Source: Nitrobacter hamburgensis X14
GTDB lineage: Bacteria > Pseudomonadota > Alphaproteobacteria > Rhizobiales > Xanthobacteraceae
DNA length: 64,000 bases
Direction of reading: 5' to 3'
Assembly (NCBI RefSeq): GCF_000013885.1
Contig: NC_007964.1
Location: 3,272,001 to 3,336,000 of the forward strand
In this document: positions 1-9,180 of the stretch, piece after piece
Layout of the letters: every line of letters begins with the position of its first letter
Position numbering within the stretch: position 1 is the stretch's first letter
The notes under the pieces: model-generated
Told to the model about the DNA's origin: nothing
Databases searched by the model: none
Seen by the model: only the letters and a program-made list of their open reading frames with translations
Translations under genes and position numbers: made by a program

Positions 1-1
1 C

Positions 2-2161
2 ACGATATTCCTTGGCGCCAGCACGGCCGGCAGCGCCACGATTATTAACAACTACGCTGGCGGCACGCTTTTCGGTGGGACCGCTACGGCCGGCAGCGCG
101 ACGATTATCAACAACAGCGGAGGCAGCACGGGTTTCGCGCAAACCAGCACCGCCGGCAACGCCACGATCATCAACAACGCCGGTGGGACTGTTTCCTTCC
201 GGGACTCCGGCACCGGCGGTACGGCACGATTGATCAACGATGGCGTGGTTGACCTGACCTATCTTTTCGATGCCCAAGGCATCACTCTGGGCTCGATAGA
301 GGGAAGCGGTGTTTTTCAGCTGGCCACAAAAAATCTGGCGGTCGGGGGCAACAACCGGTCAACAACGTTCTCAGGGGCGATTCTGGATCAGGGTTCATTC
401 CCCAACCCCTTAGCCGTCGGAGCCTCCCTGACCAAGGAGGGCACCGGCACGCTGACGTTGACGGGCACCGCCAACGCCTATACCGGCGCGACCACCGTCA
501 ACGGCGGCACGCTGGTGGTGAACGGCTCGATCGAGACCTCGAGTCTCGTCACGGTAAACTCCGGCGGCACGTTGGCGGGTACCGGCACCGTCGGTAACAC
601 CGCGATAGCAGGCGGCATTTTCGCGCCCGGCTCCGGTACGCCGGGATCGTCGATGACTGTCAACGGCACGCTCGGCCTTTCGCCGACATCGACCTATGCC
701 GTCAACATCGGCCCCATGACGTCGTCCTTTGCCAATGTCACGGGCGCCGCAACGCTCGGCGGCGCCACCGTCAACGCGAGCTATGCTGGTGGAAGCAATG
801 TCAGCAAACATTACACCATCCTGACCGCAACTGGTGGGATCAGCGGCACCTTCGGCGTGGTCAATAGCAATCTGCCGGCCAATTTCACGACCGCGCTTAG
901 CTATGACAGCAACAACGCCTATCTCGACCTGTCATTTGGCTTTGCGCCGCCACCCGGGGGCTTCAGTACCAACCAGAATAACGTCGCCAACGCGGTGATG
1001 AACGCCTTCAACACCAACGGCATTCCGCTGGCGTTCGGCGCGCTGTCGCCGCAGGGGCTGACGCAAGTGTCCGGCGAAGCCGCCACCGGCACCCAGCAGG
1101 CGACGTTTGACGCCATGAGCCTGTTCATGGGCGTGATGACCGACCCGTTCATGGCGGGACGCGGTGACGGCATCCCCTCATCGAATGGCGCGCCAGCATT
1201 CGCGGCTGAGGACCACGATGCGCTGGGTTACGCTGCGCGCGGCAATGGCCGCAATGCCGCCGAGCGCAATGCCTATGCCGCGATGTCGCGCAAGGCATTG
1301 CCGATGGCGCCAAGCTTCGAACAGCGCTGGAGCGTGTGGGCGGCGAGCTATGGCGGCTCGCAGACCACGTCAGGCAACAGCGTCGTCGGCTCCAACACCG
1401 CGACCAGCAACCTGTACGGTGTCGCGGTCGGCGCTGACTACCGCGTCTCGCCGGATACACTGGTCGGGTTTGCGATGGCCGGCGGCGCCACCAACTTTAA
1501 CGTTGCAGGTGGACTGGGCTCCGGCCGCAGCGATCTGTTTCAGGCCGGTGCGTTCGTCCACCACCATATCGGCGCGGCGTACCTCAGCGGCGCGCTGGCC
1601 TATGGCTGGCAGGACGTCACCACCGACCGCACCGTGAGCGCGGGCGGCATCGAGCGGCTGCGCGCCAACTTCAACGCGAATGCCTTCTCGGGGCGACTCG
1701 AAGGTGGTTACCGTATCGCCACGCCGTTGATGGGCATCACGCCCTATGCCGCCGGGCAATTCACCACCTATGATTTGCCGACCTATGCCGAACAGGCCAG
1801 CACCGGAGGTCTGTTCGCGCTGAACTACGCCGCGAAGAATGTCACCGCGTCACGCAGCGAACTCGGCATCCGTACCGACAAATCCTTCGCGCTTAGCAAT
1901 GCCATCCTGACGTTGCGCAGCCGTGCCGCGTGGGCGCATAACTTCGACACCGACCGTGCGATCGCCGCGACCTTCCAGTCGCTGCCCGGCGCATCCTTCG
2001 TCGTCAACGGCGCGGCACAAGCCCGCGAGGCCGCGCTGCTTACCGGCTCCGCCGAAATGAAATGGGCCAACGGCTTCGCGCTCGCCACCACCTTCGAGGG
2101 CGAGTTCTCCGACACCACTTCCAGCTACGCCGGCAAAGGCGTCGTGCGGTATAGCTGGTGA
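2..2161 (+). CDS. Autotransporter adhesin, 5' end outside window
   Basis: The reading frame is open from base 2, so the apparent TTG start near 230 is internal and the gene begins upstream of the window. The visible passenger starts with 21-residue repeats carrying the core TAGSATIINN, then an autotransporter-associated beta-strand repeat (GTLTLTG...YTGATTVNGGTLVVNG, about 80 residues into the part after base 230). The last 260-270 residues form an autotransporter beta-barrel domain (PF03797 type): SVWAASYGG near its start and a C-terminal VVRYSW, the aromatic end recognised by the BAM machinery. Type V secretion is established for this architecture; adhesion or biofilm function is inference. 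The gene ends 324 bp before the convergent sulfatase operon. Confidence 0.9.
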   Translation, partial: TIFLGASTAGSATIINNYAGGTLFGGTATAGSATIINNSGGSTGFAQTSTAGNATIINNAGGTVSFRDSGTGGTARLINDGVVDLTYLFDAQGITLGSIEGSGVFQLATKNLAVGGNNRSTTFSGAILDQGSFPNPLAVGASLTKEGTGTLTLTGTANAYTGATTVNGGTLVVNGSIETSSLVTVNSGGTLAGTGTVGNTAIAGGIFAPGSGTPGSSMTVNGTLGLSPTSTYAVNIGPMTSSFANVTGAATLGGATVNASYAGGSNVSKHYTILTATGGISGTFGVVNSNLPANFTTALSYDSNNAYLDLSFGFAPPPGGFSTNQNNVANAVMNAFNTNGIPLAFGALSPQGLTQVSGEAATGTQQATFDAMSLFMGVMTDPFMAGRGDGIPSSNGAPAFAAEDHDALGYAARGNGRNAAERNAYAAMSRKALPMAPSFEQRWSVWAASYGGSQTTSGNSVVGSNTATSNLYGVAVGADYRVSPDTLVGFAMAGGATNFNVAGGLGSGRSDLFQAGAFVHHHIGAAYLSGALAYGWQDVTTDRTVSAGGIERLRANFNANAFSGRLEGGYRIATPLMGITPYAAGQFTTYDLPTYAEQASTGGLFALNYAAKNVTASRSELGIRTDKSFALSNAILTLRSRAAWAHNFDTDRAIAATFQSLPGASFVVNGAAQAREAALLTGSAEMKWANGFALATTFEGEFSDTTSSYAGKGVVRYSW
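23..241 (+). repeat. 63-bp (21-residue) tandem repeats in passenger domain
   Basis: The core TAGSATIINN begins at 23 and 86, TAGNATIINN at 149 and a degenerate TGGTARLIND at 212, an exact period of 63 bases. A 21-residue period fits one rung of a right-handed beta-helix. The array runs off the left edge, so its total copy number is unknown. Confidence 0.8.
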
Positions 2162-2484
2162 GGTGGCGAAGGCGGCGGCGAGCGAAGCCCGGTCGTCCTC
2201 GACGGTCAAAGCCTTGAAGCGGACTGTATCGCAATCGATCGCGCCGGGCGCGAGCCAGACGTTATCGTCGTTGTTGACAAGCGTCTGTCGCTCGGCATTC
2301 TCGCGCCGCTGCTCGGCCTCTGACCAACATCCGCGAATTGCCCCCTATCTCCGCCGCTTGAATCGACAGAGGACCCGCGAGAATATCCAGTTTATCGTAA
2401 GGCGCGAAACCCGATACGAAGTTGGCGCAGCTCTGGCGCACCGTTGTCGGTCATCTCGTGTGCCGATGCGTGGCCTGTCTGCCC
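2162..2484. other. Intergenic, no gene recognised
   Basis: This 323-base stretch lies between two convergent genes. Short ORFs on both strands show no family resemblance. No clear T-run hairpin was found. Confidence 0.5.
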
Positions 2485-3480
2485 TCAGTATTTTCGCACG
2501 ATCGGCTTTGGAGCTTCAGGCGAGATCGCGAAGGTCAGCCAGGTGTTCCAGCCCTCGGGCCGGTTCTGGGCCGCGAACTCCTTGTAGGCCTTCACGTTGA
2601 TATATCCCTGCATGTCCCCGACCGGAAAAAGGAAGCCGATTTGCGGGCCGACGCCTGCGATGCGCGAGCGGAAGCCATCGAATGCTGCAGGGGCGCCGAA
2701 ATCGTCGGTTACCTGTTGCAGGTAGTAGCCGACGACGCCAACCTGAATCTTGTTTTCGAAGAAGTGTGAAGCGCCCCAATCGACGTGGAAATCCATCCCG
2801 TTCTGGTATTGCGTGTAGGTGTTCTTGAAATTGTAGGTCATGCCGGCAATTGCCGAAAACTCGTTGCCGGACTTGGGATCGAAATAGGTGTAGCCGCCAC
2901 CAAAATCGATGGCGCCATGACCGATCCCGAGATTGGCGAGACGGTTGGGATCGTAGTCCCCGATCGGGATGTCACCGGTGCCGTAGACCATGTAGTTGTT
3001 GACGCCCCGATTCCATTTCAGCGCTACCTGCGGGATTACATCTCCGACGGACGTCAGACCCTGCGTCCGGTTGAGCGCGATCGTATTGCCGAACGGGCCG
3101 GTCAGCGAGAGCGCGGCGGACGCCTCGTTCCGCCCGGCAATGCCAAGGACGCTAACCGATAGCTGGGCGCCGAGCACCGGCGTCGCGAACACGTAGGTCG
3201 GCCCGAACCCAACGAGGTCGCCTCGGCCGCTGATGCCGACGTCAATCCGCCCGCCGCGCGGGAATTGCGCACCCGCCGCCGAAGCGACATCGGTGTGAAT
3301 GTAGAATGTCGCCCATGACCATCCGGGTGTCGCTGGCGTTGCCGAAAGGCTGCCGAACGTGCCGGGCAACCAGAAGCTGAGACCGCCTTCGTCGGCAAAG
3401 GCGGACGAGGGGCTTCCGGCAGAAATCAGCGTGCAGAGCCCGGCAGTTACTGCCGCGCCCAGAATTTTCTGTCGTTTCAT
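2485..3480 (-). CDS. SphA/MetA-pathway type outer-membrane protein
   Basis: A 331-residue protein with a signal peptide (MKRQKILGAAVTAGLCTLIS to ...AFA, cleavage before DEGG). The mature part opens with GGLSFWLPGTFGSL, typical of the 'putative MetA-pathway of phenol degradation' / SphA family (PF13557), predicted outer-membrane beta-barrels linked to uptake of hydrophobic or aromatic compounds. The rest alternates short Gly/aromatic strands, as a barrel would. It is the last gene of the minus-strand operon, 29 bases after the sulfatase stop. Its natural substrate is unknown; passage of sulfate esters or their products is inferred from context only. Confidence 0.75.
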   Translation of the reverse strand: MKRQKILGAAVTAGLCTLISAGSPSSAFADEGGLSFWLPGTFGSLSATPATPGWSWATFYIHTDVASAAGAQFPRGGRIDVGISGRGDLVGFGPTYVFATPVLGAQLSVSVLGIAGRNEASAALSLTGPFGNTIALNRTQGLTSVGDVIPQVALKWNRGVNNYMVYGTGDIPIGDYDPNRLANLGIGHGAIDFGGGYTYFDPKSGNEFSAIAGMTYNFKNTYTQYQNGMDFHVDWGASHFFENKIQVGVVGYYLQQVTDDFGAPAAFDGFRSRIAGVGPQIGFLFPVGDMQGYINVKAYKEFAAQNRPEGWNTWLTFAISPEAPKPIVRKY

Positions 3481-3509
3481 CTCACCCCCTCCGTCTTCGA
3501 AATGTTCAC

Positions 3510-5000
3510 CTAGGTTTTCCGAACAGGAACATAGTCCAAAGGCGCTCCGGCCGGGATCAGCGGTTCGCGCTTCACGCTGATCGCAAAGTCCTTCATGATC
3601 CTACCGAAGTGGGCGGCCGTCCACGAATGAATGTAAGGCAGATCGAACGCCTTGCGTTCCTTGGGATCGACGGTCAGGTTGATGATGTGCGGCGTGGACA
3701 GTTTCAACGCCGGCTCAGTGAGCGTCTTCTGGAGATAGAATACCATCTTGAAGTTGCGCCACTTCACGCCGTAAAGCGTGTCGGCCATCCAGTACGGGAT
3801 GCCGTCGCGCGCTGAATTGTTCTGCTTTCCTTCGAAAAAGGCGCGCTGATCGATGCCGTCGATCACGCGGTCCGTCGGCATCGCGGCACCGGCCCATTGC
3901 AGAATTATCGTGAACATGTCGGTGATGTGGACGATATCATTGCTCTGCTTACCTGGAGGCACCCGGCCGGGATAGCGCACCATGCAGGGCGTGCGCAACG
4001 AGCCTTCCATGCCGGTGAAGTAGGAGCCATCGAAAAAGCCGGGGGTACCGCGCCAGGGCTCCAGCTCCTCAGGCCCGTTGTCTCCTGAGAATACGACGAT
4101 GGTGTTGTCGTCGACCTTGAGTTCCTTCAGCGTGTCCAGGATCTCGCCGAAATCCGAGTCAAGCTCGAGCAGACAATCCGCCCAGTCGCCCTGACCGGAC
4201 TTGCCCCTGAACTCGGCGCGCGGAATCGTCGGCATGTGCATCAGGGAGTGATTGAAATAGAGGAAGAACGATCGTTTTGCATCGACGCTCCGCTTCATGA
4301 AGGCCTTGCCGCGCGTCAGGAGTTCGCGGTCGACATCGCGGCGCACGTTGAGATCGAGTTGCTTGACGGTTCGCGGTGTCCGATCGCCCTTACGGGACTC
4401 CAGCATGTTGCTGACGGGATCGCGTTTGGGATCGTACCAGGGGTCCGTTGGCCAAAGGGATTCATCCCAGGAGCGTGGCGGGCCGTACCATTCGTCGAAA
4501 CCGTGATCGGTTGGCCAGCGTCCGGCCGATTCGCCGACATGCCACTTGCCAACGCAGGCGGTGGCATAACCCCGCGCCGACAGCACGTCCCCCATCGTCC
4601 GCTCCCAGGCGACCAGGCCGCCTTCTTCGCCCGGAAGGGCAACCGTGTGATTGCCGGAGCGGATCGCGTACCGGCCCGTCATCAAAGCCGATCGGGAAGG
4701 CGTGCACTGCGCCTCGGGTGCGAAATTGAGCAGCTTGATGCCTTCGTCTGCGAACGCATCGATCCGACGCGTATCCGCGCCCCGAAGGATTCCGCCGCCG
4801 TAGCAGCCCAACTCACCATAGCCGAGATTGTCGACGAGAAAATAGACGACATTCGGTGGCCCGTTCGATGTGCGCGCAGGCTGCTGTTGCGCCTGCGCGG
4901 CGCTCGTCGTGCCGTCCGCCGCAATTGCCGAAGCCGCCGCGAGAGCCGTGCCCGCCAGCAGGACGTCTCGTCGGTTCGGGCCACTTTCATCGGCTTTCAT
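3510..5000 (-). CDS. Tat-exported arylsulfatase
   Basis: A 496-residue type I sulfatase. The start at 5000 (MKADESGPN) is chosen because GAGGTG sits just upstream; the open frame to 5498 runs over the HlyD gene. An N-terminal twin-arginine signal (NRRDVLLAGTALAAASA) predicts folded export. The metal-binding start of the sulfatase fold is NVVYFLVDNLGYGELGCYGG, and the catalytic motif is CTPSR inside QCTPSRSALMTGR, where Cys becomes formylglycine. Further family blocks are VGKWHVGE and FSGDNGPEE. It hydrolyses sulfate (rarely phosphonate) esters in the periplasm. The operon encodes a matching formylglycine-generating enzyme at 16048-17073. The substrate cannot be told from sequence. Confidence 0.92.
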   Translation of the reverse strand: MKADESGPNRRDVLLAGTALAAASAIAADGTTSAAQAQQQPARTSNGPPNVVYFLVDNLGYGELGCYGGGILRGADTRRIDAFADEGIKLLNFAPEAQCTPSRSALMTGRYAIRSGNHTVALPGEEGGLVAWERTMGDVLSARGYATACVGKWHVGESAGRWPTDHGFDEWYGPPRSWDESLWPTDPWYDPKRDPVSNMLESRKGDRTPRTVKQLDLNVRRDVDRELLTRGKAFMKRSVDAKRSFFLYFNHSLMHMPTIPRAEFRGKSGQGDWADCLLELDSDFGEILDTLKELKVDDNTIVVFSGDNGPEELEPWRGTPGFFDGSYFTGMEGSLRTPCMVRYPGRVPPGKQSNDIVHITDMFTIILQWAGAAMPTDRVIDGIDQRAFFEGKQNNSARDGIPYWMADTLYGVKWRNFKMVFYLQKTLTEPALKLSTPHIINLTVDPKERKAFDLPYIHSWTAAHFGRIMKDFAISVKREPLIPAGAPLDYVPVRKT

Positions 5001-5008
5001 ATGACACC

Positions 5009-5950
5009 TCAGAATGGGTTGATGTAATCGAGAATGGCGACTTGCCGCAACAAAACGCGGCGGATCACATGGCTGATCTTCACATGATCGGTGAAGATGG
5101 CCGCCGTTCCGGTGGCCCCGGCCGGAAGCGTTCTGGCGAAATCGGGATCGTCCATCGCGATACGGACGACGAAAGGCACGGTGGTGATTTCCTTCGGCGT
5201 CACTGCCGCGCCCGAAACCTGCGCTTGCCCGGTCGCGACCGCCTGCAGGATGCTTTCCACCTTGCCCGTGAAGACCCGCCCCGGAGCGAACTTGAATGCG
5301 ATTTCCACGTCCTGACCGGGAGCGACGTAGCGCGCGTTGATTTGGTCGATTTCGACCGCGACGTTCGTGGTGGACGTATCTATGAAAGCCATGACGGGCG
5401 AAACGGAAAGGTTTCCCACGCGCGCGCCCTTTCGCAGGGCGAGGTTCGTCACGTAGCCGTCGGCGGGCGCGCGCACGACGGTCTTGTCGAGATTCCACCG
5501 CGCGTTTTCAAGTTGCGCCTTGAACTGATCGACTTCGGACTGGCGCTGCTCGACATCGAACCCCCGGCCAGCCTCGCGTTCGTAGAGCGTCGCCATCTGC
5601 CCAAGGCGGGTGGTCGACAGCTTCAGTTGAGCCTCGATCGCCTTCAGCTGTGCGTCGTAGGGCGTCGGATCGATCTTGAAAAGCACATCGCCCTGCTTCA
5701 GCGGCGTGTTTGGTGCGACGGGCACGTCGACGACCTCGCCTGCTACATTGGGCACGATTGATACCGAATTGCGGTAAACCAGCGCCTTGCCCTCAGGTGC
5801 GCCCCAGCCCATCGGGATGAACAGCAGAACATTGAGCAGCAACAGCACGATCAGCGGCGACGTCTTCCAGAAGGCGTTGAATCGGATAAGACCGAGCCAC
5901 ACCAGGGTAAAGAGCAGCGCCAGATACAGCACCATGAGCGCGATCATCAT
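5009..5950 (-). CDS. HlyD-family membrane fusion protein (YiaV/YibH-like)
   Basis: A periplasmic adaptor of 313 residues from the ATG at 5950 (MMIALMVLYLALLF). Two hydrophobic segments at the N-terminus (about 3-22 and 30-50) anchor it. A biotinyl/lipoyl-like hairpin follows (VPNVAGEVVDVPVAPNTPLKQGD), then a coiled coil (about 95-150) and a second half-motif (VRAPADGYVTNLALRKGARV). Its start overlaps the stop of the DUF3302 gene as ATGA, which implies translational coupling. The DUF3302 plus HlyD pairing matches Escherichia coli yiaW-yiaV and yibI-yibH. No ABC or RND partner lies nearby, so it may work with an inner-membrane pump elsewhere. Confidence 0.88.
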   Translation of the reverse strand: MMIALMVLYLALLFTLVWLGLIRFNAFWKTSPLIVLLLLNVLLFIPMGWGAPEGKALVYRNSVSIVPNVAGEVVDVPVAPNTPLKQGDVLFKIDPTPYDAQLKAIEAQLKLSTTRLGQMATLYEREAGRGFDVEQRQSEVDQFKAQLENARWNLDKTVVRAPADGYVTNLALRKGARVGNLSVSPVMAFIDTSTTNVAVEIDQINARYVAPGQDVEIAFKFAPGRVFTGKVESILQAVATGQAQVSGAAVTPKEITTVPFVVRIAMDDPDFARTLPAGATGTAAIFTDHVKISHVIRRVLLRQVAILDYINPF

Positions 5951-6192
5951 GGCTGCTGTCCCGTAGTTCGTCGCGCCGGCACGTCGACATAGGCCCAGAT
6001 CAACGCCACCGGCCATAGCACGAATCCGAAAATCAACGTGACCCAACCGGCCACGCTGACCGCCTCGGCCCAGGGATGATGTCGCCTCCTTGCCACATAG
6101 CCCGGCATCGAGCCCATCAGCCAGAACACCAAGACGACCACGCCGACAAGGATAATCAGAACAGCCCAGGCGAGGATATCGAGACCGCTCAT
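5947..6192 (-). CDS. DUF3302 small inner-membrane protein
   Basis: An 81-residue protein with two transmembrane segments (about 6-27 and 45-66) separated by a basic loop containing ARRRHHPW. It resembles the DUF3302 family (PF11742), known almost only as the partner of an HlyD-like protein (YiaW/YibI in Escherichia coli). The stop TGA overlaps the downstream hlyD-like ATG. Molecular function is unknown; a role in assembling the adaptor complex is inference. Confidence 0.8.
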   Translation of the reverse strand: MSGLDILAWAVLIILVGVVVLVFWLMGSMPGYVARRRHHPWAEAVSVAGWVTLIFGFVLWPVALIWAYVDVPARRTTGQQP

Positions 6193-6211
6193 TGTACTAT
6201 CTCGCTCTTGA

Positions 6212-7727
6212 TCAGCTTACACGCTGCACCGCCGGCGGCGTCCAGGTGCCGTCCAGAACTGGCACTTTCGGCCAATAAGCGCGGCCGAAGAGCGAAAAGT
6301 TGCCTTTCGGTGCCGGCAACCAGTTGGCTCGCTGCACCGCATCCGTGGGCGCATCGGACTGCACGTAGATTGTGAGCGAACCGTCGGCGGCAAATTTGAG
6401 ATCCTTGTTCTTGGTGCCGACCGAGAAGCGGTTAATCGGGTTGGCGACAAAGAAATGGTGCTCGTTGTAGATCGAGAGCGACCAGAAACCATTCACAGGC
6501 GGCGTGCCGTCCTTCGCGAACGTCACGGTGTAGCGGTTGGAACTGTTGAGCCGTGCGCCCGAGGCATCGAAGTCCTGGTAGAAATACTTGGTCTCGTCGG
6601 GCGAGTTGACGAGGATGTTCGATTTCGCAACCGCCGTCCGCGTGAAATAGTCCGTCCCGAACGCGGACTCGTTGGAGATCGTGCTCCAGTGGTGGGGAAG
6701 CTGCTGGCCATAGTTGCGGAACTGGAACAACGGATTCACCAGCTTCTCTTCGGCGTCTTTCGCGGCCCCGATCATCGCCTGCTTTATTTTCGGATTGTCT
6801 TTGGCGGCAGCCAGCACGGCGAGCACCTGCGCGTAGCATGCTTCTTCGCCTGACAGCGGTGGCGCGTCGGCGAGCACCATGGGAAGCTCGTCGAAAAACT
6901 TTTCAGGGTACACCCACCGCGTTTCCTCTTCGCCGGGAGGCGCGCCGGGCACTTTAGGCAACTTGCTCCACTCAATGCTCTTCATCCGCCCATCGTATTC
7001 CGCGAGCGGATACATCGCGATCCCGGTCAGCGCGCCCTGAATCGCACGCTTGTCTTCCGGAGTGTCGTTCTGGGCGATCCGTGGCGCAACAAGGCCGGTA
7101 TTGCTCGATGCGCGGAAGACGCGGGTGATTCCATTCGGCACCTGACCATTCCAGTTAGGCCCGACAAGAAGGTAAAAACCCGGCGTACTCCCGTGCATCT
7201 TGCCGAGCTGGACGAAGCTGTCGGTGCGCAGATCGACGATCTGATAGACCCAAAAGCGATCACCGAAATCCGGCACCTGAACCACCACCGGAGAAACCTC
7301 CAGCGCGACCATGCCGAGCCCGTAAACCACGTCCTGGTTCGGGCACGCGACGTTCCGTTCTTCCGGATCGACATAATCCGTGAGCATGGTGAGCCGGTTG
7401 AGCGGCGCCTCGAGCAATGGGCCGACGTACCGCTGTTCGGTCATCTTCGAGAACGCAAGCCGTCGATTGTACATGTTGACCAGCGGCCAGGCCCAGAAGA
7501 AGACGTCGCGCGCGACGTGGGCCGCATAGGCCTCGGTGATTTTCACTCGGGCATCGGGGCCGGGCGGCAGCGCGCGAGCCCATTCCGGCGAGAGCGGCAA
7601 CGGCTGCGGATTGAGCGACGAGGTTTGCGCGCGCGACAGACGGCGCGCCCAGCATTGAAGCTGCCGCGAGCGTTGCGGTAGCGAGAAGCACGTTGCGACG
7701 GTCGGGCATGAAATTCTCGGTTGTCAT
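6212..7727 (-). pseudogene. Tat-exported DUF1254/DUF1214 protein, frameshifted at a GC run
   Basis: The main frame (to 6212) encodes a DUF1254 protein (PF06863, e.g. FWAWPLVNMYNRR, YGLGMVALEVSPVVVQVPD) followed by DUF1214 (PF06742, NRYTVTFAKDGTPPVNGFWSLS). The natural start and Tat signal (MTTENFMPDRRNVLLATATL) lie in another frame, starting at 7727 behind AAAGGTGAG. The frames meet at an alternating GC run, 7627-7635. Adding back one GC unit restores ...VARAQTSSLNPQPLPLSP, with a good signal-peptidase site ARA|Q, so a 2-base slippage deletion explains the break. It could be a sequencing error, an inactive gene or a phase-variable one. DUF1254 function is not established. Confidence 0.85.
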
Positions 7728-7768
7728 GGCTCACCTTTCAGTGGAATGGTCGAGCAGGAAACGGAATC

Positions 7769-9169
7769 TCATTGGGCTGCGATCTTCTCGACATCCGGCA
7801 GCACCCAAATCCTGTCGAAGAATTCCTTCTTCGGTCCGTAGATTCGGAACAGCAGCTCGAAATCGCGCTGAGGATCGGTCGGAACCCAATTGGCGTCCTT
7901 TCCGGGCGGCGGTTTCGGACCGAAGTAGATATCCACGGAGCCGTCCGCATTTTTCTGGACCTCCGCCGCGTTGGAGGCGCGGCTTGCGCGCGGCATGTTC
8001 TTGATAAGCGCATGCGTCTGCCGGTCGTAGGCGGTGACCGACCAGTACAAGTTGACCGGCACATTCGGCGGGACGTGCAGGCGGTAAGTCTTGTTGCCGC
8101 CTAGCGCTTTCCCATCTCTGTCCTTGCCCGCGATGAGGTAGGTCTGCGCTGTGCCGAGACGTTTAATGCCGATGTAGCCGATGCTGTAGGTGAGCGCGCG
8201 GGCGTCGACGGGATACATGTCCGTCTCCGCGTAGCCAGAGGATCCAGCCTTGACGAGCGCCGGGAATGCCGGCACCGCCCAGCGCGAGCTTGCAAAGAAC
8301 GGCGGGAACCCGGCATCGTACATACGGTCCAGAACACCTCTCGCATCGGCCGCCGCGCCGTTCAGAATCGTGGTCGCTCTCGCATCGGGATTGAACGCCT
8401 TGCCCTTCTCGATTCCAATCGATTTGAGCTGGTCGATCATGGCTTTATCGCGCGTTTGCCACGGTTCGGTTTGCACGATGCGATCCAGCGATCGGAAGAA
8501 TCTCAGATCGTAGGGAATGGTGGAGTCGTAGAGAATGACCTTCGCATCGGTAAACTTCGTCTCCGGCGGCGCCGCGGCCTGCGAGAGCGGATAGACCTTG
8601 AGCCGCTTGCCGTATTTGGCCGCCTTGGCGATATCGGCCTCGCTGTGGCTCGCCAGATTCGAGCGGAATAACGCATATCCAGCGAAGGTTTCGGATCGGA
8701 CTACAATGTACCCATCGGGAGGCGTATCGTTGTAGCCAGGCGGTAGGATCAGGTACTTGCCGCCCGCGCCCTTATCTGCGCCATAGGGGCCAGCGTCTTC
8801 CAAAGGCATCTGCCAAACCGTATCGATGTTCGCAGCAAACGAGCCGTCGTCGGCCGGAGGAACGTCGATCACAATGGGACCCGCCTCCTTCGTATTGAAG
8901 AAAATCATGAAGTAAAGCGCGTCCGGATTAGGCGTAAGCGTCTGGTTGTGCCAATCCACCGGCCGGGACCAATAGATGATCTCGTTTTCCTTTGCGCCGG
9001 ATTTCAGCGCCGGCTGAAGCATAAGGTCGTAGTTGGCGGCCGGCATGCCCCAGATGACCGCCTCGACGGCGCGGCTGCGCACGAGGCTATCGTCCGCCGA
9101 TGGCGCTTGCGCGACGGCAGCACTCGAGAGGCAGCATAATGCGAACGCAACCAGCAGTTTCTTCTTCAC
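7769..9169 (-). CDS. Secreted DUF1254/DUF1214 protein
   Basis: A 466-residue paralogue of the neighbouring DUF1254 gene. The GTG at 9169 is the likely start: GGAGG stands 6 bases before it and it opens a standard Sec signal peptide (KKKLLVAFALCCLSSAAVAQ). DUF1254 covers roughly residues 35-170 (WGMPAANYDLMLQPALK, NPDALYFMIFFNTKEAGPIV) and DUF1214 the C-terminal third (GGNKTYRLHVPPNVPVN, YWSVTAYDRQTHAL). It starts 11 bases after the HAD gene stop and is probably co-transcribed. The family is common in soil proteobacteria beside hydrolases; no reaction is known. Confidence 0.88.
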   Translation of the reverse strand: MKKKLLVAFALCCLSSAAVAQAPSADDSLVRSRAVEAVIWGMPAANYDLMLQPALKSGAKENEIIYWSRPVDWHNQTLTPNPDALYFMIFFNTKEAGPIVIDVPPADDGSFAANIDTVWQMPLEDAGPYGADKGAGGKYLILPPGYNDTPPDGYIVVRSETFAGYALFRSNLASHSEADIAKAAKYGKRLKVYPLSQAAAPPETKFTDAKVILYDSTIPYDLRFFRSLDRIVQTEPWQTRDKAMIDQLKSIGIEKGKAFNPDARATTILNGAAADARGVLDRMYDAGFPPFFASSRWAVPAFPALVKAGSSGYAETDMYPVDARALTYSIGYIGIKRLGTAQTYLIAGKDRDGKALGGNKTYRLHVPPNVPVNLYWSVTAYDRQTHALIKNMPRASRASNAAEVQKNADGSVDIYFGPKPPPGKDANWVPTDPQRDFELLFRIYGPKKEFFDRIWVLPDVEKIAAQ

Positions 9170-9180
9170 CGCGAACCTCC

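Noticed and set aside
4236..5027. 263-codon plus-strand ORF opposite the sulfatase
   Set aside because: Antisense to the sulfatase catalytic region; no domain recognised.
3510..5498. 662-residue version of the sulfatase
   Set aside because: The first 166 residues are Arg-rich antisense-like translation of the upstream HlyD gene; a Shine-Dalgarno and Tat signal mark the start at 5000.
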